Of a stretch of 64,000 nt of DNA, positions 1 through 12,026 are shown piece by piece. Made by a program: the position numbers and the translations under genes. This stretch comes from Humulus lupulus (lineage: Eukaryota > Streptophyta > Magnoliopsida > Rosales > Cannabaceae): assembly GCF_963169125.1 (NCBI RefSeq), contig NC_084795.1:145737766-145801765 (forward strand), in the 5' to 3' direction. The first letter of the stretch is position 1. Each line of letters opens with the position of its first letter. Under the pieces are notes generated by a model, which ran no database searches, was not told the DNA's origin, and saw only the letters and a list, made by a program, of their open reading frames with translations.

Positions 1-359
1 TCCTTTCTTTCTAAGCTCTCTTATCTTTTATAATTCTAGTTTCCAAAAAACTCGGTAAACACTTGTGAATCAGAAATATTTTCATACCATTACTCTATCT
101 GCCCACACACATCTTGAGGTGTAGAGATACATCTTGGAAGATCTTGGTTTGAGTATTTTAAAGACTGCTTTGGATTGGATGTTCGTTGGAGATACAAAAA
201 GATAGCGATGATTCTTTATAGTTCTTTAACTAGTAATTCCTCATCTTTTGCATGTTAATTGATTCTATGATTTAAAGTTTGTTTAAATATATTTTTTAAA
301 ATCTCTAGACCCAACACCTTGTGATTTCCGCTGCGCATATGATAAACCAATTACCAACA
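1..359 (+). repeat. 3' end of an LTR, cut by the window edge
   Basis: Read on the plus strand, this stretch resembles the end of the 26623-28842 solo LTR read on its minus strand. The shared order is: a phrase about a gene-like leader (around 105-160, 'cttgaggtgtagag' then 'ggaagatcttggt'), a 'gatagc' stretch, and a 'ttccgctgcg' block just before the end. It ends with CCAACA at 359, a normal LTR terminus. The next five bases (gttat) would be one TSD copy; the other would lie left of the window. It may be a solo LTR or the 3' LTR of a complete element. Orientation is fairly sure, the exact end less so. Confidence 0.5.
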
Positions 360-530
360 GTTATAACACCTACTCATATTACTGAACCTAGCACAACACT
401 TTATATTTTGCTGAAAATGCTCAAAAGTTTGAAAAAAAATTCTATGTGTTTTTGCATGTTTTCCCTTATTTTGCTCATGTGTTTAAATATTTTTATATGC
501 TTTTCTTAGCCCTTGTATCTCATGTGCCCC

Positions 531-565
531 TAAGTAATCGAGGGGCAAAGGTGCTCGGTCACTTG
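531..565 (-). other. Stem-loop in the Tat-A 3' region
   Basis: On the minus strand an AAGTGA-type arm faces a TTACTT-type arm, with an inner CGAG/CTCG pair, followed by a GGGGCACAT block. The same layout occurs in Tat-B at 49955-49990, where the outer arms are CAAGTGA/TCACTTG and the inner arms AGGGT/ACCCT. It lies between the end of pol and the place where Tat-B carries its antisense gene. Role unknown. Confidence 0.45.
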
Positions 566-686
566 CCATAGACTATACCTATTCGAATATAACTGCTCGT
601 ATAGCTTGTAAACAAGTATATATACAACAAAAAAGCACATTAAAGAGAAAATACTTGTATAAAAAAATACAATAGTTGGCAAGAAT

Positions 687-704
687 AACTGCCTGCGCGC
701 AGTT
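687..704 (-). other. GC-core hairpin in the Tat-A 3' region
   Basis: An inverted repeat with AACTGC/GCAGTT arms around a GCGCAG core (minus-strand reading). Tat-B has a hairpin at the equivalent place (49679-49697) with the same GCGCAG core but different arms (GATCAC/GTGATC). Both are followed by an 'attcttgc'/'aatcttgc' stretch. Confidence 0.5.
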
Positions 705-1085
705 CCTTTGATTTCTCATAAAAAAATGGACAAAATTCCTGTTGAACGAGTGACCATAATGGTCTTACACTTATAAGCGACCAGCCAACAATATGATTAG
801 CCCTTGTTCAAAACTTGTAAATAAGAAGCGTTTAAATACAAGCCACCCCTTGAAAAAGTGATGTTTATTGATACTAATTGCGTAGATGTTATCCATTCCA
901 ATAGCGAGGAATGAGATCTCCATTTAATCGAGCAAGTTTATATGTATTTTTGATCAAGAAGGAAAATGTGCTTCATTAAACAACCAAACAATACATCCAC
1001 TCAATACATCCAGACCAAAACTATACAAAATGAAAAAATAATAGCAACCCACCAAACCTAATTACATTGTAACTTTGTCTATAAA

Positions 1086-4000
1086 TCACTGTTCCTGTAA
1101 TGATATCTTCCTATTCTTTAAAATAAATAATATGTACTTAATTATACTCATTATATCTGTTGCTAACCAATCAACAGTCCAAGAAAAACCATCAAATATG
1201 TATCTGTTTTGGTTCCTCCAGAGGTTATACACAACAACAGCAAGGATCATATTGGTGATAGATGGAATGATCCCTGTTCTTCTACTAGCAAGCCAATTAG
1301 TCCATCCAGTAAACTCAATTGGCCAAGCTCTAAACCCCATCCAAGTAAAAATTAAATCGGTCACCTTTCGATGAAAGATAACACTCAAAGAAGAGATGAG
1401 TGTGACTCTCATTATAGATACCACAAACAGGACATAAGAGTGAATCAAGTGGAATACAGAACCTGATCATGTTGTCTCTAGTAAGAAGGTGAGAGTTCAC
1501 AACTTGCCAAAGTAAAAATTGATGCTTAGGGAGAGATAACTTACACCAAACAACTTGATGATAGCCAATCTGTTGTTGGCAAAGAGTACTACTATAGAGT
1601 TTAGAAGCTCTAAATATCCCTGCTAAACCAGCAGCTCTCACCTCAAATTGACTAAGTTTTCCCCTCAAGTGACAAAGTTTTCTCCAATACCAGCTAGAAT
1701 CTGATTTCAGCTTGTAATTCCAGAAATTGGAATCTTTCAAATTGATAGAGTTAATCCATTTGACCCAAAGCAGATCATGCTTCTCTGAAATGGCACAAAT
1801 ATATTTAGCTAAAATAGCTCGGTTCCAATTTGAACCATCCCTGAAACCGAGACCACCATAAGCCTTTGGGAGACACACTTTCTTCCAAGAGGCAATGTGA
1901 ATTTTACTTCTATTACCAGTAATACCCCAAAGAAAGCCACAACAAAGCTTCTCAACTTCCTTAACAACACTTTGGGGAAGCACAAATATGCTCATCCAGT
2001 AATTTCGAAGCCCAAACAAGACTGAATGAATAAGTTGAATTCTGCCAGCAAAAGAAAGATGCCTACTTGCCCATGTATGTAACCTCAATTTGATCTTTTG
2101 GATAATAATACCACAATCCTCAGGTTTCCACTTAGTGGCCGCATAGGAACTCCAAAATACTTGAGAGAAAAGGACCCTTCAGTAAGCTGAATCTCATGAG
2201 CTATGGTCATTCTATCTGCTGCATTCACTCCCCCAAAAAGATGTGAGACTTGCTAGTATTTACATGGAGCCCTGTAACCAAACTAAATTCATCTAGAGCT
2301 ACTTTAAGCACTCTAACAGCAGAAAGAGACCCCTTGCAAAATAAAATCAAGTCATCAGCAAAGCACAGACTAAGAAGTTTGAGGCTTTTACACATCGGGT
2401 GAAATCTGAATGTGGAACTTTGAGCTGCCAGTTGAAGACTCCGAGTAAGATATTCCATGATTAGTACAAACAGAAGTGGAGATATAGGATCACCTTGATG
2501 CAGCCCTTTCTCACCTTTGAAACTACCTTGAACTCTTCCATTCATAAGCAAGGAGTATGTTGTGTTTTTTAGATAGGTCATAATCCAACCTATAAACCTC
2601 ATAGGGAAACATAAGGACCTCAAAAGGTCTTCAAGGAACCACCAATCAACAGTATCATAAGCTTTGCTTAAGTCAATCTTAATGGCACATCTAGGCGAGG
2701 TAGTTTTCCTCCCACAATTCTTGATTAAATCTTGGAATATCAAGATATTATGAGCAATAGATCTACCCTGAACAAAAGCACCTTGATTCGGTTGAACTAA
2801 ACCAGGAAGGACCTTGGCCAAACAGGAACATTACAACTTAGATATACACTTGTATATGGTGGAACAACAAGCAATAGGCCTATAGTCCATAGCCCGAGAA
2901 GGGTTATCAGTTTTAGGGACCAAAGAAAGAGTTGTATTATGAAGCTCGGTTGGAAAATTCTCGTCTCAAAGAAATGTCCAGCTGATCTACAAATTTCTCC
3001 TCCAATGTCCATCCATAAAACCTTGAAGAATGTAGAACAAAACCCATCAGGTCCCGGGGACTTGATGATGGGAATGCTAAAAACTGCATATTTAATTTCC
3101 TTATGAGAGAATGGTTTCAAGAGAGATAGCTACTGTTCAATCGAGAGTTTGGTACCCAACTCAACACACTGTAAGTTTATCTTTGTAGTAGCTGAGCTGG
3201 GACTACCCATAAAACTTCTAAAGTGATCCAAGAAATGAGATACCACATCAAGAAAATTATCAATCAATCTACCTTGCTCAGTTAGATAGGTGGCAATTCT
3301 ATTCCCTTCCTTATGCTTTTTCAAGCAAGCATGAAAATAAGAGGTGTTCATATCTTCCTTTCGTAACCAAGTAATTTTGCTTCTTTGAGCCAAAAAACTG
3401 TGGTACATTTGCTCCTGAACATTGAAAGCTACAGTAGCAGCCATTTCAATCTCTTGAAAAACAGGGTCCCTGGGATGTTTTTGAGCTTGGAGTTGAGCTT
3501 CCTGGTAATGATCCTTAGCCTCCTGATAATTCACTCCTAAATCTCCAATATTATCCCTGTTAAATCTCTTCAATCTATGTTTAAGCCTCATGGTCTTCAA
3601 GTAAATAGCCTTCAAACCAGTCCCATTAATTGGTTTCCTCCAGCTATCCAGAACCACCTTTTTGAAATCCTTATGTTCTGTCCAAAAATTATAGAACCGA
3701 AACAGTTTAACACCCACATTCTCCAAGGACGTGGTAGAAATGATGCAAGAACAGTGGTCAGAAACAGTTTCCCAATGAAAAACAGCTGTAGAATTAGGAA
3801 AACAAATCAAGCCATTCCTCATTCGTAAAGACATGATCTATCTTAGAGTATATACGTGCATGACCATCTTGGTTATTTGTCCATGTAGAAAAAGAGCATG
3901 TACTTTTAAGCGGATCCACTTGATTCAAAGCAAGCCATTGAGAAGAATCCATCAATTCCAAATTGGAAATAGATTTACCACCACTTCTATCCTTCATTAA

Positions 4001-4433
4001 ATATGGCATTAAAATCACCCAGGAGAACCCAAGACTTTGCAGGGAAAGTAAGCCTAGTTAAGCCTTGCCATAACCTCTTCCACTCCTCCACTGTATTGAG
4101 CCCATACACAAAAATAACACAGAAAGCATGTCTGTGACCAGCCATTTAAACAAAACAGTGAGCATACTGATTGGTCTCCTCTATAATAATAACCCTCACA
4201 AATATCTTCCTCCAAATGATCAATATTCTGCCTTCAGTAACAAGACTGGAATAAAAATCCCAATTAGTAAATTTATGAGCCATCAACTCCATGACTTTAT
4301 CCCCCCTCATTTTAGTTTCCAATAGAGCACCAACTCCCACTTTATTTCTACTACAAATATCCAAAACAACAGCCTGTTTATTAGTACCATTCAATCCCCT
4401 CATATTCCAACTCAAAATATTGCAATTATCCAT
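1086..4433 (-). pseudogene. LINE ORF2: endonuclease and reverse transcriptase, broken
   Basis: ORF2 would cut target DNA and copy the element's RNA at the nick. The start is ATG 4433, giving MDNCNILSWNMRGLN, the classic start of a plant L1 apurinic-type endonuclease; an LLETK motif follows. Near 4020 a GDFN motif is readable, and near 3770 SDHC takes the place of the usual SDH-P. The RT part (about 3110-2225) shows AFVQGR, KIDLSKAYD, GLHQGDPISPLLF and the catalytic FADD. At about 1440-1400 a CPVC...H....C zinc finger (zf-RVT type) follows, then a C-terminal stretch with VVYNLWRNQNRYIF ending near 1086. Frameshifts or stops near 3800, 3125, 2810, 2150 and 1400 divide the frame, so no active enzyme is made. 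Which of them are old and which assembly noise cannot be told. Confidence 0.85.
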
Positions 4434-5765
4434 AAGAAAAGTTGGTAGCAAAATTACCTCCTTTCTCACCCTTCGTCTGCCCTTGAAGCACTTCAAAGGA
4501 GTTTCTCCTATTCTGTCCTTGCCCAGTCAGAACTTTAGCAGCCAAAATACTATCAGTTTCAATTTGTCCTTGTTTGGAATGAAGAACCACTTTCTTTGGA
4601 GTTTGCCAAGTATCTTCACTGATTTTTTTGTCCCTCAGCAGCAGTAGTTGCATTAACTAATCCCTTAAACAGATTAGGTGCATTAGCCGTGTGTTGATTT
4701 CCCTTGTCCCCCCCCCCCCCCCCCCCCCCCGCCCCTCCTCTGAATCAGTTTTATACTGAGTTTCCTTCTTGACCCACTGAGTTTTCATCTCCTTCCTACA
4801 GTCTGCCATGGAATGACCATAACCATAGCAAACCTTACATTTAATAGGAAGCCATTCATAATCCATCCCTTATTCAACAAGCTGACCATACTCATTAAGG
4901 TATTGTATAATCCGAGGAGGATGATCTGTTAAATCCATCTCCACAAGAACCCTAGAAAATTGAACTCTAGATCGCTCTCGAGTAAATTTGTCCACCATAA
5001 TTGGTTGACCTATCGTAGTCACAAGAGCACTAAGGCATTTGCTACCCCAATACTGAAGGCCTAAGTCATGTAGCCAAATCCACAGAGGTACTGAGCGGAT
5101 TAGGCGAACTGCACTGAGATCTGTAGTCCATGGATGGATGATAACTGGTTTCCTGTCAAACTAAAGCACTCCATTTTCAAGCACATGGTCTCGAGTAGCA
5201 TCATCATTAAACTTGACCATAGTCAGCCCCATAGTCATTCTAGCTATTTGAGCAATCCCTAGATGAACCCAAACTCTTTTGATGAACCCTTCGAATACAG
5301 CCATTGGGGGATTAGCACCAAGAACCATACAGATAACTCCAGAGCTCCAATTAGTAGATTGGCATTTGACCTCTTCAATATCCACTTGAGCAATTTTTAT
5401 ACCATCTTTGATCAAGGGTTCAGCAAACTCTAGTTTTTGGTCACAAAACGAGAGTTTACCCGCCGTGAACTATTGCCAATAGTTATGAGTCGAGGCCTGA
5501 TAATCTCCTTCCTCCACCTTATCCGCTCAGCTAGGAGGGTTCAATGAAGGAGTAGCCATCCCAGAGACCCGATGCTCATCGACCTGGTTTTCACTAATTT
5601 CCTTCGAATGAACCGCTTTAGTAATTAGGGTCAACCCCTTAATCGGAACCTCACCTTCAAAGATCGCATCTCCAGCAGCAGAGCCTTCCTGGTCATTCAC
5701 ATCATGAATTGACAGAGAGCCGATCGAGTCACAGGCTTCCTAATCGATTTCTTCTTCTTCGCCAT
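4426..5765 (-). pseudogene. LINE ORF1: RNA-binding protein with zinc knuckle, broken
   Basis: The protein would coat LINE RNA. The start is ATG 5765, 44 bp inside the element, giving a lysine-rich MAKKKKSIRKP that is stopped after about 22 codons. The stretch around 5415-5161 (KRVWVHLGIAQIARMTMGLTMVKF) looks like the DUF4283 domain common in plant LINE ORF1. At 4866-4800 comes WLPIKCKVCYGYGHSMADC, a CCHC knuckle (C-x2-C-x4-H-x4-C). The last part ends NFATNFSYG with TAA at 4428-4426, overlapping the ORF2 ATG in the string ATGGATAA. A 23-base C tract within ORF1 encodes a glycine run. Several frames are needed to read it through. Confidence 0.75.
4708..4730. repeat. 23-base poly-C tract
   Basis: An unbroken run of 23 C residues, then G and CCCC. 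In LINE ORF1 (minus strand) it is poly-G and codes for glycines. Such a run is unstable in replication and hard to sequence, so its true length, and with it the reading frame, is uncertain. Confidence 0.9.
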
Positions 5766-5823
5766 GGAAGAGAGAGAAATGAGATCGTGAGCCTCCCGTT
5801 ATTTCTTTTGCAAGTTTATATGT

Positions 5824-6900
5824 TGCTGGCTGGAGAATTTCTTCAACTTGATAAGGGCCTTCCCAATTTGGTCCAAGTACTCCTGCAGCTTGGTCGTGAG
5901 TGCTGAGAAAAACTCGTCGAAGTATTAAGTCTCTAGTAGCAAACTTCCTTTCGCGTACTTTAGATTTAAAATATCAAGCGACTTTTTTGATGGAGAGTTG
6001 CTACTCGTAGTTGGGCTTTCTATCAATACTCTTCTATCAAATCTAATGATTCTACCAGTAATTGGTGGTTCATACTCTGGTCGTATGTTATCCTCCTACT
6101 TAATGATGGCTCTAACTCAATTGGTCGCATGGCCTCATACCTATATGCCAGAGAAAATGGTGTATGGCCAGTTGTTGTTCGATTTGTTGTTCTATACGAC
6201 CAAAGTAACTCGGGTAGTTCTTTTGGCCAAGCTCCTTTATCCTATTCAAGTCTTTTCTTTAGGGTATCTTTCAGTGTTTTGTTTATAGCTTCAAATTGTT
6301 TGTTTACTTAGGGATGAGCAACTGAAGAGAAGCTTTTCGTGATTCCATGCCATTCACAAAAGTTGGTGAATAGGTCGCTATCAAATTATGTGTCATTGTT
6401 TGACACTATCTTCTTAGGTAATCCATAACGACAAATGATATTTTTGACCACAAAGTCAAGAACTTTCCTTGACGTGATGGTTGCAAGCGATTCAGCTTCT
6501 ATCCACTTGATGCAATAGTCGGCAGCTACAACTGCTTATTTTATTCCACCCTTTTCTTGTTAGTAAAGACTCGATCAGATCTATTCCCCAAACGGAAAAC
6601 AACCATGGACTTTGCATATGTTTTAACTCATTGGGAGCTGCTCGAGGTATTTTGGAGAATCGCTGACATTTGTCGCATTTTCGTACATACTCCATTGCAT
6701 CCTCATTCATTGTTTGCTAGAAGTACCCTTGTCGCAATATCCTTTTTGAAAGACTCTACCCCCAAGCGTGACCACCACAAAACCCTTTGTGTACTTCTTG
6801 CAAAAGTTCTTTGGATTTTTCTTTGGTGATACATCGTAATAATGGTAGTGAGTACCCTCGTTGATATAGGATTCCATCGACTAGTATAAATCAAGCAGAT
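5824..6900 (-). pseudogene. Tat-A integrase, broken
   Basis: Integrase would insert the element's DNA copy. The minus-strand reading shows YVRKCDKCQRF (CC of the HHCC zinc-binding domain) near 6680, then WGIDLIE with the first catalytic Asp near 6570. Next comes a stretch matching Tat-B (KVLDFVVKNIICRYGLPKKIVSNNDT) near 6440-6370, in which the second catalytic Asp (SDND in Tat-B) is Asn. The C-terminal GVLGPNWEGPYQVEEIL stretch is at about 5880. The last codons (LARLNGDLIPRYWNG) lie beyond the LINE, at about 945-890. In-frame stops make it inactive. Confidence 0.8.
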
Positions 6901-7059
6901 TGCCTCTAAAGTCATTTTGATATGTTTCGATCATGAGGCAAGTATCGACAATTTGAATAATCATGGTAGAGTCTTTTTCTTGTATACTAGGAGCTGCTAG
7001 ATGTTCGACCAGAACAATGTTCAACATATCAGCCTCCTTTGTACTTGCTAACTTTGCCA

Positions 7060-8650
7060 GTGCATCAATGATCGAGTTATGGTGGTGAGGTACCTATTGT
7101 AAAGTATATTTTTCAAACTGTGCCAAAAAATCGCAGGCTTTGTTCAAATAGGTGACCATTTTCAATCCTCGGGCCTGGTAGTCTCCTAGTATTTGACTCA
7201 CCACCAGTTGTGAATCACTATAAATTTCCAGCGATCGAGCATGATGTCCATTGTCAGCATTAGTTCCACGAGCAGTGCTTCGTACTCCACTTCATTGTTA
7301 GATGATGTAAAGCCAAACCTGAGCGCACAATGAAAACAGTGGCCTTCTAGAGTAACCAGAATGAAACAAGCTCTGGAGTTATGTTCGTTAGAAGAACCAT
7401 CAATGAATAGCTTCCAGACTGGGATTTCCTCGTTTGATTATTGTATAATGGGCGTCTGCTCAGAGACTGAAAGTCTAGTGAATTCAGCTATAAAATTGGC
7501 CAATGCTTGCCCTTTTATCGCTGCTCGGGGCTGATGGGTAATCTTTAATTGCCCCAATTCTACAGCCCACTTAAGTAGTTAGCAGCTTCTGGCTTTTGCA
7601 ACACTTGTCGCAAAGGTTGGTTGGTAAATACTGTTATTGGGTGAGCTTGAAAATAGGGTCGTAGTTTTTGTGATGCCAGCACTAAGTAATAAACTAGTTT
7701 CTCAATAGATGGATATCTTGATTCTGCTCCTACCAACCGTTTACTTATATAATAAAATGCACTCTGGATTTATTTTCTTCCCTGATCAAGATCGCGCTAG
7801 CAACATACTCAGTGACTGCTAGATAGATGTACAAAGTCTCTCATTCGATTAGCTTGGATAGAATGGAAGGTTGAGCCATATGTTGCTTGACACCCTTGAA
7901 AGCCTATTCACATTCTTCTGTCCATTCAAATTTTTTACGACCCCTCAAAAGATTAAAAGATGGAACACACTTGTCCGTTGATTTTGAAATAAATCTACTA
8001 AGTCCAACAATTCTCCCTCTTAGACTTTGAACATCTTTGGTTTTGGTGGGTGATTTCAGCTCGATCAAAAATTGGATTTTTTCGGGGTTTTCCTCTATTC
8101 CTCGTGTATTCAATATAAATCCAAGAAATTTTCCAGAACCTACCCTAAAGGAACACTTAAGAGGATTCAACTTCATCTGATATTTCTTCAAGATGTTGAA
8201 GCACTCCTCGAGGTCAGCCACATTTCCACCAACTTTCTTAGACTTTACTAGCATGTCATCAATATATACCTCCATATTATTGTTGATCTTGTCTTTGAAC
8301 ATATGGTTTACTAATCGCTGATAAGTTGCCCCAGTGTTTTTTAGTCCAAATGGCATAACCTATTAACAATATAGTCTGGTGTTGGTCCAAAAGCTGGTGT
8401 GTTCCTCGTCTGGGGAATGCATGCTTGTCTGGTTGTATCCTGAATAAGCATCCATAAAAGATAGTGTCTTGTGCCCTGATGTAGCATCGACCAGCTGTTC
8501 GATCCTTGGCAATGGAAAGCAATCCTTCGAGCAAGCTTTATTGAGGTCTGTGAAGTCCACGCAAGTCCTCCATTTTCCATTTAGTTTGGGGACTAGGACA
8601 TAATTTGAGACCCATGATGGCTAAAACGCTACCCGAATAAACTCATTCTC
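7060..8650 (-). pseudogene. Tat-A reverse transcriptase and two RNase H domains, broken
   Basis: RT copies the RNA genome and RNase H removes it. The RT part (about 8600-7904) reads through MDFTDLNKAC, MDAYSGYNQ, MPFGLKNTGATYQRL and the intact catalytic MEVYIDDMLVKS, then GRIVGLSRFISKSTDKCVPSFNLLRG. The first RNase H (about 7900-7560) is heavily decayed. The second one (about 7480-7060) shows LFIDGSS and NNEVEYEALLVEL, the pattern of the extra 'archaeal-type' RNase H of Tat elements. Frameshifts occur near 8360 and in most of the region below 7900. The best-preserved block is the RT core at 8356-7904. Confidence 0.82.
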
Positions 8651-11600
8651 TTTGAGTTTTTCAACTTCTTATTTTAAGGCTATCAAACTATCTTTATCGA
8701 ACAGCCTTCTCTTCTGCTGTGCTGGTGGGAATATTTTGTCTATGTTCAAGACATGACTAATCACTGTTGGGCTGATTCCAATCATGTCTTGATGCGACCA
8801 GGCAAAAACCTCCTGATTTTTCTTCAAAAGCTCCACCAGATCCTTTCTTATGGTTGTTTCTAAGTTTTTACCGACTTTAACAACTTTGGTCAGATGTTTT
8901 TATCCTAACTAGATCTCCTCGAGAACTTCCACGAGTCCAATCTCCTCAAAAAAATCCCCAAAGCGAGGATCTATCTCCATCTCCTCACTTTGGGCAACAC
9001 CCTATTTGGTGACTTGACCACATGATTGGGCATTTAGCTCATTAACAACTTCTTGCAACCTATCTTTCTATCCATTAGGGCTGCTCAAGGAAATGATACT
9101 TGTTCCTTCTTCATTCTTCTTCGACTTTGTAATTGAAGAGTTATAGCACGCCCTAGCCTCCCTTTGGCTCCCAAAAATACATCCTATTTTCGAGTCAGTC
9201 TGGGATTACATGGAAAGATGCCACACGGATGCGACTGCTCGCATCTCCACCAGAATAGGCCTTCCAATAGCTGCATTGTATGTGGAATGATAGTCATGTA
9301 GGATCTTGGAATTTAAATCTAGATGCATGCTCCCTATTATTTTTCCAAAAACATAATAGAAACATAGAATAACATGGCATATATATGAACATCAGATTTG
9401 TAAGTCATCAACAAACACAAAGATGTAGAAACTTACAAATACGTAGCAGAACAATGACTCCTTCCTTAAATTCTTTAACCTTTGATTCCGGTGGTAGCAA
9501 AGTATTATCAAGAATCTAAACCACTTAGATTATGCCAAAGTCTTCCAAGCCTATCTCTAAATCAATTCTAACAAAGTGTGGGCAAGTTCTCAACACATGA
9601 GACAGAATTAAAGAGGGAAGACCAAGAGAATGAGCGGCCAAGACGAGAATTATATTGTTTAGGTTTTCACTTACCCAATGAACCAACTCAGACTCACTTA
9701 CTAAAACCCTAGACACCACATTCCTTATATAGGCAACTTAATGGACTTTATTTAAATTAAAATTAAAATAATAAACTTAAAATCAAAGCCCCGGACTCCC
9801 ACAAATGGACTTTGGCCCAATCTCTTTGTTTTGAATTTAAATCTCAACTGGGCCTAAATTCAAAATCTTTTTATTTATTTATCTTTCAATGAATTAATTA
9901 AATAAATAATTTAATCCTTATTCAAATTGACTATTTATAATTTGAAACCTTGATTTAATATTATTTATTTATATTGACACCAATTTATCAATATTAATAA
10001 ATTTGCCCAAAGATTATCTTTTCTTCTCAAATTCTTATTACATGTAAATATTACTAAATTGACTTAGTCAATTTGATATTTCTAATTGATAATTAAATCA
10101 ATTATTTGAGGCTATTAAACTTGTTTTGATTAGAGACGGCATAGGGACCATGGAACCCTGAACCCAAGCTACAATAAGTTCTCATAAGTTTATTTATTGC
10201 AATAAATTATCTCACAACTTATTAATTCCTCGTGACTCCACTATAAACTCAGAATTAGACTCTTGAGTTCACATAACGTATTTTACCAAACCAAAAATAC
10301 GTTTTCTATTGTTATAACTATTACAGTCACTCATTCCTCTATTGATGAGTTACTAATGAGCCTGGTGTAAATTACCATTTTACCCCTCATTTGTACTTTA
10401 TCCTTAATTCCCACTAAGTGATAAATCAGTGAACTTAATCACAGATATGAACGCTTAATCATTTACCCTTTTGGACTAAGCTATTAAGGAAGTCATATTT
10501 TCACCTCTCATACAAAAGCTATAGATTTCATATCTATGATTAATACTCTCACTCAATTATACTACTAAATCTCCAAGAAGTAAGTATGGGCTAGATCATA
10601 GGCTAAGCTGGTAACGAAAAAGTCAAAAGATTTAAATAATATAATTAGCAAAATATTATCACTTAGAATTAAGATCAACTTGAACTATGATCAACGTTGT
10701 GACATTGATTAGATTTGATAACAACGATACTTATTTATCTATCAATAATCAATATCGATCATATTCCAATGTACCCATATACATCCAATCTTATCTACTT
10801 GGTCAATGCCTTGGAGAAGGCATCACACCCCGAATGTGTAAGTAGATCATATCGTAGATTACCTGATCAGTGAAAATCCAATGCACTGACCTAATCTTAG
10901 GACTCGTTCTTTTGAACATATAATTACAATTATAATTCATTGTGTCCTAGTCACTATAATTGTAATTATTTATATGTTCGGGATTTTATAAATGTTTATA
11001 TTATTCGAATAATAATGTAATAAAACAAGCAAGCAACATGATTGTCAAACTAAATGATTTCTACTACTTTTACCGAAAATATAAAAGCGCGTTACATATC
11101 CAACATGGTTTTATAAGGACGTAAAACCCAACAAGTCAACTACTATAAAAGTATTGAGTATTGTCCTATTCATAGGTGTGGTTCCTGCAGTCGCTGGCAG
11201 TCTGATCGACCTTGTTGGTGCAAGCCCTTCTCTAGTAAAATCACAAATGGTCTAGTTGTAGGGTTCTAAGACTTGTATAGACAACTTCATTCTCTCCAAG
11301 GATGACTTATACATTATGTTAACTGGACTTCCTGTGTCAACCAAAACTCTCTTCACCATCATGTTGGCTATTTGGACATCCACAACCGGGGGTTCTTGTG
11401 GAGAAACGAATATGATGTGAGTCATGCTCTGGGAAAGTTATACAATCTTCCTCCACTCGAGCTTTTTTGGGAGTCCGCTCCTTGACTGTTAGCATTTCTA
11501 CATCCTGATCATGACGTAGGGTCTTGGCATATCTCGCTCTCATCTTACCACTATCACTAGCATGTGGTACTCCACAAATAGTGAGTAGGGTGCCTGCGAC

Positions 11601-12026
11601 CGGGGCAGGTTGTAGTGGAGGCGAGTGTTGATGTTCACGCATCTGCTAGTTGCCTCTAGCAGCCATTTTTTAGGGGTCAACCCCTGCTCGAACTTACCTC
11701 CTTAGATGCCCTGTCGGATTAGGAATTCAATCTCATCCTTTAACCGGTTGCACTCATTCGTATCATGGGCATAGTCATTATGGAAGCTACAAAACTTTGT
11801 TGTATCCCTCTTAGAGATATCCTTCCTAATGGGGGTTGGTTTCTGTAGGGCACAGCGGTGTGACTAGATTGATACACCTCATCTCTACTATCGAGTAGTG
11901 TTGTATAGTTGGTGAATCTTGGCTCGTACTTAGTCGGCTTAGGGCATTTGCTATCGGATGTAGCAGAGTCATTGGTTGCCCGTTTGCCTCCATTCCTGCC
12001 ATTATTTTTCCCACCATTGTTGTTTG
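8651..12026 (-). pseudogene. Tat-A gag (3' part), protease and linker, split by a solo LTR
   Basis: Gag packages RNA; the aspartic protease cuts the polyprotein. From 12026 leftwards: a stretch ending KPTKYEPRFTNYTTLL, then a zinc-knuckle-like motif KFCSFHNDYAHDTNEC (C-x2-H-x4-H-x4-C) at about 11770-11730, a proline-rich stretch, and the protease near 11400-11150 with VDTGSPVNIMYKSSL, where the catalytic DTG is intact. The solo LTR 9297-11133 then interrupts, and the protease end (YNAAIGRPILVEMRA) resumes at 9296. The part at 8651-9150 is the linker before RT. Upstream gag is missing beyond 12026. Several stops, for example after the protease flap. Confidence 0.78.
9297..11133 (-). mobile_element. 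Solo LTR, 1837 bp, TSD AGTCA
   Basis: AGTCA lies on both sides (9292-9296 and 11134-11138). The ends are TG and CA: on the minus strand it starts TGTTGGGTTTTACGTCC and ends AAGATCCTACA. Removing it with one TSD joins the Tat-A protease reading, which confirms the boundaries. No internal region or second LTR is present, so recombination between two LTRs has removed the rest. AT-rich. The superfamily (probably copia) is not proven. Confidence 0.9.

Larger units (their letters stand above)
946..5809 (-). mobile_element. LINE (plant L1-type non-LTR retrotransposon), near full length
   Basis: A 14-bp direct repeat, gcaagtttatatgt, flanks the element at 932-945 and 5810-5823, as expected for target-primed insertion. 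Reading on the minus strand gives a 44-bp leader, ORF1 from ATG 5765 (RNA-binding-like, with a zinc knuckle), ORF2 from ATG 4433 (endonuclease, reverse transcriptase, C-terminal zinc finger) and a 3' UTR of about 140 bp. The 3' end has only a short A-rich tail (CAAAAAT). The 5' end seems complete, which is uncommon for LINEs. It split the integrase C-terminus of Tat-A: the integrase reading continues on both sides once one TSD copy is removed. Stops and frameshifts in both ORFs make it inactive. Confidence 0.9.
360..12026 (-). mobile_element. Tat-A: decayed Ty3/gypsy element of Tat type, interrupted
   Basis: Reading leftwards on the minus strand I find gag with a zinc-knuckle-like motif, protease, RT, RNase H, a second RNase H, integrase and a 3' non-coding region. 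The order and many protein stretches match Tat-B (23471 onward). The double RNase H points to the Tat group of Ty3/gypsy. A LINE (946-5809) and a solo LTR (9297-11133) interrupt it, and gag is cut at 12026 by a truncated LTR. The 3' LTR lies outside the window or was replaced. An LTR piece at 13841-14445 could belong to its 5' LTR but is not contiguous. Many in-frame stops show that it is long dead. Confidence 0.8.
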
